From Blastomyces gilchristii SLH14081 (lineage: Eukaryota > Ascomycota > Eurotiomycetes > Onygenales > Ajellomycetaceae), in NCBI RefSeq assembly GCF_000003855.2, contig NW_003101676.1, positions 701,531-765,530 on the forward strand: a DNA stretch of 64,000 nt. Reading direction: 5' to 3'. Every line of letters begins with the position of its first letter. Within the stretch, counting starts at the first letter, position 1. The position numbers and the translations under genes were made by a program. The notes below the pieces were generated by a model that was not told where the DNA came from, did no database searches, and saw nothing but the letters and a program-made list of their open reading frames with translations. Positions 58,776 to 64,000 of the stretch are shown piece by piece.

Positions 58776-60898
58776 ATGGAATCGTCGCCGTTGACTTTGG
58801 TATGTGGAGTGTTCCTAACCCTACCTGGTACTGGACCTCGAAGCTAACCTGACCGCCAATACTGTGTCTAGGCGCATTCCCATGCTCGAAATGCCCTCTT
58901 CGAAACACGCAAATCTAACCCGGTAGCGGCCAGTGAGGAACATGACCTTGCTGCTGGCGAGTTTTCGACCGCAGCCCAAGGCACCCTCGACCCTGATGTA
59001 TGTGGATTCTTGCCTCTGTAGCTATACACACAATCGTACATATTCTCATATGGATGGGATTCTAGGCGCTGCGGACCCTTCAGCTCCTCGAAAAACACCA
59101 CAAACGACTTGCGGAAATCCTCAGGTTCCAACATGAACACCCTGTAGCCTCTTGTCCCGAATCCGTAAATTCGCCGCCGTCAACCCTTTCAACTGCCCAA
59201 CATATTAAATTTATCTCTGAAGGTGTAGGTGGAGGATCGTCTTCTGTTGCAGCTCCATCCCTGGAAAATACCCACCAACCCCCTCGTTTACCCACTCAAC
59301 ATAGATCTCTCCAGCGCGATACAAGCTCAATAGCAAGCAATTTGGCTTCCGCACGTGGTATTCCTTCCCACCCACCCCGAGGCAGTCTTGTATCTCCAAC
59401 TGTATCAGCTCAGAATGCTGGCGCGCAAATGGCCGGCGCTCCATTACGGACAAGACTTGAAGACACTAGTCTCGATACCGTAAACGCCGAATTAAAGGCT
59501 CTCCCTAGCATGTCTTCCAGACGTAAACCGTCTTGGGCTCCAACGGCAATAAGCCCTACAGATATCGTCGACCAACAAGCAGTCCCACCAGAGCCAACTG
59601 AGACACGTAGACTCGGTTTTGGATTCCCAAAGGATGAATCGTTCCAGCGATTTTATTCAACCTTTGAAGGCCTCATATCCAAACTCTCTGGACCCCTAGC
59701 TTTTGCTAGTTTACCTCTGGGCATTGATCCAGCCAGCCAGAAATCCGGAGCAGATACCAAGCTCGACCGCAGCCCTGCATCCGCAGATACTACCAGCCAT
59801 TTTACAGAGCAACCAGACGTGAATAAGCTAGTATCAGGAGCCGCACTTCGGGCTCTTCGAGGCAGAGAGGGCTCAAATGGGTCAGCTGGCCACACAAACC
59901 CGGCAGAATCATTCTACGTTGTCCCTACGGCGGGTGGAACGATATCGTACGCGGGCATCCTTTCTCGAGCTGAAAAGGAAGCCCGTAGAAACAGCCTAGG
60001 CGACAGCCACGACGACGACTTCGTCGATGCGCGTGAAAACCCGCTGCCCCCGGAATCTTCTGCAACCGCCACGGCATCAAACAGGGATCGAAAAGCAACT
60101 GGGGGACGGAGGAGAGGAGGAGCAGGGGGCGCACTGGAGCGCAGCACGGCACAGGCTGCACCACACCCAAACGCAAAAACCCTAGAAGAACTGCAAATGG
60201 AGAACCAAGCGCTGAAGCACCTGTCAGACACGCTTTCCAAACGACTGCACATGTGGGAAGTCAACGCGCAGTCGTCATCATTGGCATTGCAGCAATCCCT
60301 CAAAGCGATGCAGCACCAATCCGCCAGCTCGCCTGCACGCCAGCTCTCCCCCATGTCCTCTGCTACACCTCAGGTATCCCATGCCCAGGGTACACAATCA
60401 ACATCACCGCTACCTCCAGCGGAGGGTGCTGCTGCGGGACTCCAGCCATCATCACGGGCTGGGCCTGGTGCTGACGCGGCCCGGCTTATGGAGCTAGAAG
60501 AGCGCGCGCGCCGGAGTGAAAGGGAGTTGCAGCGCGTGGGCCGCGAGAACGAGAAGTTGAGGGATGTGGTGGGGCGGTATCGGGATCGGTGGGAGAAATT
60601 GAAAGAAGGGGCTCGAGTGCGGCGGGAGGGGGGGAATGGGGGCGGCGGGAATACTAATAATGGAGGTGATAAGGGGAAGCCGGTGGAGAAGAGTAAGAGT
60701 GCTGCTACAGCTGCACCTGCCAGCACGACTGCTGTTGAGGAGGGTGCAACTGCGGTTAATAGAGATGGCGCTAATAGCACTGCTGCTGGAGGAGGAGCAG
60801 CCGGAGGAGGAGGGCCGGGTGGTGGTAGTGGTGCCGGGGAAGGTGAAAGAAAACGACGAGATGAAGATGAAAGTGCGAAGGGTTTGCTTGATGACTAG
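58776..60898 (+). CDS. MIT-domain and coiled-coil protein, possibly Atg38-like
   Basis: Three exons, 58776-58799 (MESSPLTL), 58872-58997 and 59066-60898, all in phase 0, give 660 residues. The N-terminal 70 residues read as a three-helix MIT-like domain: AHSHARNALFETRKSNPVAA ... HDLAAGEFSTAAQ ... LRTLQLLEKHHKRLAEILRF. A long Ser/Pro-rich middle contains one conserved-looking patch (FQRFYSTFEGLISKLSGPLA). Coiled coils lie at about 420-470 (LEELQMENQALKHLSDTLSK) and 520-572 (ELEERARRSERELQRVGREN type). The tail is Gly/Ala-rich and highly charged. MIT at the N-terminus plus coiled coil is the plan of Atg38, a subunit of the autophagy phosphatidylinositol 3-kinase complex; this naming is inference. 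The tiny first exon is set by the donor gtatgt and the family-like start. Confidence 0.75.
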
Positions 60899-61186
60899 CC
60901 TTTTCTTTCAATTGAATGATTGGAATCCTCCTGGCAGGTGCTTTAGTTAATTCAAAAATGTATCCATCCCATGATGATTGCTGGCCATATCTGCATAAAA
61001 GAAAAGTTCCTTTTAGACCCGCTACTACTTCTGCGATGGAGCTGGAAACATGTAGCATTTAGTAGAGAAGCATTAAAAATCAATGTGTTCTAATTTTTTT
61101 ATTTTTTTACTTTATTTTTTTATTTTATTTTATTTATCTCCACAAGTAAAGAAAGAATGCTGCATATAACAACAGCATTATGTATT

Positions 61187-61201
61187 GGGGGGGGGGGGGG
61201 G
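61187..61201 (+). repeat. G15 homopolymer
   Basis: Fifteen consecutive G, the longest G run in the window; a site where length is uncertain in any assembly. Confidence 0.9.
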
Positions 61202-61555
61202 CACATTGATTCAAAATAGGAAGAAAACAGAACCCGGAGAAAAATGCCGTTAAATTGATCGCGGAAAAGAAAAAAAAATACAGTAAGGCAGAAGAAGATA
61301 CCATGCATAATGCAATGGCTCTGTAGGAACAAAAATCTGCTTTGTAAGAAGGGGTCTGAAACCTGGAGAGCAAAGGCGACATAGACAATAATCCGCCGAT
61401 CGAAAGCGGAGACAAAAATGAACATTGAAATAGATGAAAACAGAGGAAGAATGGTTCCGACCATACACGGCATGCAGTGTGGACGAAAAGGTTGAAAATT
61501 AAAGTAAAGTAAACAAAGTCGCCAGAAGGAAAATATATATGCGAAGGTGACAACG

Positions 61556-61577
61556 AAAAAAAAAAAAAAAAAAAAAA
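61556..61577 (+). repeat. A22 homopolymer
   Basis: About 22 consecutive A, in the presumed 3' untranslated region of the minus-strand NIPA gene. Confidence 0.9.
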
Positions 61578-61692
61578 TTCACAAATCAATCCACTGTACC
61601 CAGATATGTACTATGCGCTCATATTAGAATGTATTCCTTATCTGTGGCGAGCAAGGAGAAGAAGGTAGATGAAGGGGAGATAGAAGGATTAA

Positions 61693-64000
61693 TCAGTCTC
61701 TCGATGGCCTGGCGTCGTCGCCATCGCCAATCTCGCCGGGACCGCCAGCAGCCGAAGGCCCGGCCTTACTTTTCTGCTTATTTTTTGCATTCCCTCGGAT
61801 ACTGCCACTGAGCCAGCCCAACCCGCCGCTCCACGAGTCGCTAAGACTACGCGTTCGAGTGTCATCTTTATTCTTCTGCCGCGGTGACGCAGACAGTGTT
61901 GGGATTCTCTCTTGCGTGCTGGTTCGGTTCGTGGTGCTTGAACCGGGGAGTCTTGGGCTCACGCGGGCACCTCTGCGTAACACCTCGTCCTCGTCGGCAC
62001 CTGTTTTGCTGGTGGCCGTTTCATACTCGGTTTCTAGCGGGGTTCCTTCTTGGTTAGACCTTGTCGCTAGGCCTTGGTCGGTAGGATATGGGATGGATGC
62101 TCTCTTTTTGCCTTTTCGTTTTGACTTCGACAGGGCGCGTTCGCGCTGACTGCGAGGAGACCCTTCTCCCCTTAGAAGCGAATCTGCAATAACAGCGCTC
62201 AAGGTGCCTGAGAATGGTTGGAGTAGTGGACCAGGCGCGAAGCGTTTTGAAAACGAGCCTCGTGATCCAGTGTTTGGTGTTCGAGAAGATGGAGGTTGGC
62301 GACCTGTTGTTGGAGGTGTTTTTGGTCTTGATCGTGCGGCTTGCGGGGGAGTATGTGGGGAGCTTTGTTGGTTACTGTCTGGGTGAGATCCAGTGAGGCC
62401 TGGTGCAGATGGGAATTGGAGGAGGACTTGGGTTGGAGGGGGGTATATGTGAGGTGGGGTTTGAGGCCCAGAGACAATCGCTGATTCGCCATGGCCTTCA
62501 AGGGTTGTTGCCCATGGATTTTCGGTAAATAATTGCTTTGGGCTGGGGGTGGGGGATGCGGATAATAAGGATGCGCCAGAAATTGATTGTGTGGAAGAGG
62601 CAGGACCGCTAGACAACGGAGCTCGTGGGGTATGTATCCCATCGTCTTCTGCGTAATCGCTCTCATCACTAAGAAGAGAACGGGGATGAGAGTCGGCAGC
62701 TTGAACAGCCGGACCGGCAGTCCCATCCAATATTGGCGCTGCGTGGCTTTGATCCCTTTCACGTTGCGAATCAATGCTGTCGCGATAACGTTCTCCATCG
62801 AAAAGACCGATTGCCTCCTCGTCGCCATCGGACTCGGATTCGGATTCCGAACCATCTCCACGATTTCTACCGCTCGTGATAAGATAAACTCCTAGGAAGG
62901 TGAGTGCACAGCCTCCAATAAATTTCTCTGCCCGTGCAAGGGTGGTGGACTCGAAATCACGGTAGAGGACAGCGCTTCCGAGAATCACTGAAATAGTAAA
63001 CAATACAAACTGAGTAGGGATAACTTGGGTAGAATCGAATCTTTGTAAGGCTCGATTGATGTATCGGATCTGCATGACGGCACTGAAAACAAGTACGGCC
63101 ACTAGGGCGTATGTGATAGGGAACGTGATGACATGCCATAAAGTGAATGATAGTAACGACGCAACGCCCTTTGTCGATAGAGCAGTATATCCACCTGGTA
63201 ATATGATAAGCTGGAGATTCATCGTTATATGGGGTCTGACGCAGGTACATATATACTCACCAAACAATCCAACCAAACCCAGATCAATTAGAATAGACTG
63301 CCTCCCATACTTCTGGCTAGCCCACATCAAACCAAAGATAAGAGCGATCGTGAGGCCAAGGTATAATTCGAACTCCCACCTCGTTATCATGCCCCAAATC
63401 TCGCCGGGGCCTATTTTTGTCTCCGAGGTTTTAGCGCTGAGCACAATTGTAACTGCACCAGCGATAGAAACCAGTACACCAAGTAGATCTCGTCGACGAA
63501 AAGTCTCCTTCAGCATGAATGGAGCAATGAGACAATTCGAAATCAATGCCACGACTCCTAGAGGTGAAACGATAGACGCAGGTGCAAATCCATAAGCAAG
63601 GAAATTACCAGCTTCTCCGACGGTCATAAGAATGATGCCCGTCCACCAGTACGGAGATCGAAGATACGATTTTCGTTCATTGGAAATTTGACTCTTCTCC
63701 AGGGGCGTTAACGTCCGGTCTGACATGAAGGACTGTTGGAGCCTGTCAGAGTCCGGGTTGCTATCATCGAGGAAGTTATCCCTCTCCCTCTCCCCCTCAT
63801 CCTCGTCTGTGTATGGATGAAATCCAAATCTTGAAATTTCCTCAGACCTAGTAGATCTTCCATTTGTTTCCGCCCGAGCGGTGCCTGCACGTTCATGCTC
63901 ATTCGCGGCCTCGTCCTCATCTTCGTTTGCAACGGCGACAAAATTACTAGACGATAACCGTCCTGACGGCACTGTGGTCCTGGAAGCACCTCTCTTCCAA
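61693..64000 (-). CDS. NIPA-type magnesium transporter, 5' end cut by window
   Basis: Membrane protein of the NIPA/DUF803 family in the drug/metabolite transporter superfamily, thought to carry Mg2+. Minus-strand exons 63261 to beyond 64000 and 61693-63194, with a 66-nt intron (63195-63260) that restores the family signature GLFGGYTALSTKGVASLLS. The frame stays open to the window edge (WKRGASRTTVPSGRLSS), so the true start lies outside. A polar N-terminus precedes about nine hydrophobic segments, beginning YWWTGIILMTVGEAGNFLAY and including ASIVSPLGVVALISNCLIAP and FIGGCALTFLGVYLITSGRN. A cytosolic Ser/Pro-rich tail of about 380 residues follows, far longer than in animal NIPA but usual in filamentous fungi. 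Confidence 0.92.
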   Translation of the reverse strand, partial: WKRGASRTTVPSGRLSSSNFVAVANEDEDEAANEHERAGTARAETNGRSTRSEEISRFGFHPYTDEDEGERERDNFLDDSNPDSDRLQQSFMSDRTLTPLEKSQISNERKSYLRSPYWWTGIILMTVGEAGNFLAYGFAPASIVSPLGVVALISNCLIAPFMLKETFRRRDLLGVLVSIAGAVTIVLSAKTSETKIGPGEIWGMITRWEFELYLGLTIALIFGLMWASQKYGRQSILIDLGLVGLFGEYICTCVRPHITMNLQLIILPGGYTALSTKGVASLLSFTLWHVITFPITYALVAVLVFSAVMQIRYINRALQRFDSTQVIPTQFVLFTISVILGSAVLYRDFESTTLARAEKFIGGCALTFLGVYLITSGRNRGDGSESESESDGDEEAIGLFDGERYRDSIDSQRERDQSHAAPILDGTAGPAVQAADSHPRSLLSDESDYAEDDGIHTPRAPLSSGPASSTQSISGASLLSASPTPSPKQLFTENPWATTLEGHGESAIVSGPQTPPHIYPPPTQVLLQFPSAPGLTGSHPDSNQQSSPHTPPQAARSRPKTPPTTGRQPPSSRTPNTGSRGSFSKRFAPGPLLQPFSGTLSAVIADSLLRGEGSPRSQRERALSKSKRKGKKRASIPYPTDQGLATRSNQEGTPLETEYETATSKTGADEDEVLRRGARVSPRLPGSSTTNRTSTQERIPTLSASPRQKNKDDTRTRSLSDSWSGGLGWLSGSIRGNAKNKQKSKAGPSAAGGPGEIGDGDDARPSRD

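Larger units (their letters stand above)
60899..61692. other. Convergent intergenic region with homopolymers
   Basis: Lies between the 3' ends of the MIT gene (+) and the NIPA gene (-). Contains a T-rich block (61092-61138), a G15 run (61187-61201) and an A22 run (61556-61577). No gene. Confidence 0.6.

Noticed and set aside
62199..62861. 220-codon minus-strand open frame
   Set aside because: Overlaps the NIPA transporter tail in another frame; low-complexity Pro/His/Gln composition.
63056..63595. 179-codon plus-strand open frame
   Set aside because: Antisense of the conserved transmembrane part of the NIPA gene.
1..64000. CRISPR arrays, operons, bacterial-type promoters, dispersed 5S rRNA genes
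   Set aside because: None seen; the window is fungal nuclear DNA, and I found no match by eye to conserved 5S rRNA blocks on either strand.

Overview
This window is nuclear DNA of a filamentous ascomycete. The genes have short introns with GT...AG ends and CTAAC/CTGAC-type branch sites, the tRNA genes are dispersed, and the proteins are typical of fungi (SPS19, GYP2, ROM2, CAF1, SEC72, a LAM-type sterol transporter). The protein sequences and the mixture of gene-rich DNA with an AT-rich, transposon-bearing, point-mutated stretch suggest Eurotiomycetes, most likely Onygenales (Ajellomycetaceae-like). That placement is inference; no species is claimed.

Layout, left to right. 0.8-2.3 kb: a six-exon peroxisomal 2,4-dienoyl-CoA reductase (SPS19). 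2.75-3.5 kb: two threonine tRNA genes, one with an 8-nt intron. 5.5-8.5 kb: a large disordered/coiled-coil protein with an array of TQT motifs and a C-terminal membrane anchor. 9.3-10.4 kb: a secretory-pathway membrane protein. 11.5-15 kb: a GRAM-TBC-EF-hand Rab GAP (GYP2 type). 16.9-22.5 kb: a Rho1 exchange factor (ROM2 type). 24.4-24.7 kb: a small two-exon secreted peptide gene. 27.7-29.8 kb: an acyl/aryl-CoA ligase. 30.2-31.1 kb: a FAR1-like zinc-finger/AT-hook protein. 32.5-34.1 kb: SQT1. 34.9-35.2 kb: a two-exon complex I subunit (NDUFB3 type). 35.8-37.5 kb: the CCR4-NOT deadenylase CAF1/POP2. 38.6-40.9 kb: a copper amine oxidase pseudogene. 41.4-42.9 kb: a secreted aspartic protease.

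From about 43.7 to 50 kb the window changes character. It holds a 0.5-kb almost G-free pyrimidine tract, copies of a roughly 222-bp repeat, a copia-like gag reading frame broken by one stop and lacking pol, a protein-kinase remnant without its catalytic core, and another broken reading frame. Differences between repeat copies are nearly all transitions, and the stops in gag and in the amine oxidase are both explained by CpA-to-TpA changes, the classic repeat-induced point mutation (RIP) pattern. Gene-dense DNA resumes with SEC72, a glutamate tRNA, a LAM-family sterol transporter, an MIT/coiled-coil protein possibly related to Atg38, and a NIPA-type magnesium transporter cut by the window end.

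There are no operons. The genes are mainly housekeeping: trafficking (TBC GAP, SEC72, the MIT protein), cell-wall signalling (ROM2), lipid and peroxisome metabolism (SPS19, CoA ligase, amine oxidase remnant, LAM protein), ribosome biogenesis (SQT1), mRNA decay (CAF1) and respiration (NDUFB3). The least explained items are the TQT-array membrane protein, the small secreted peptide, the repeat/gag region, and a 9-bp word (TACGGAGTA) found seven times, always between genes.
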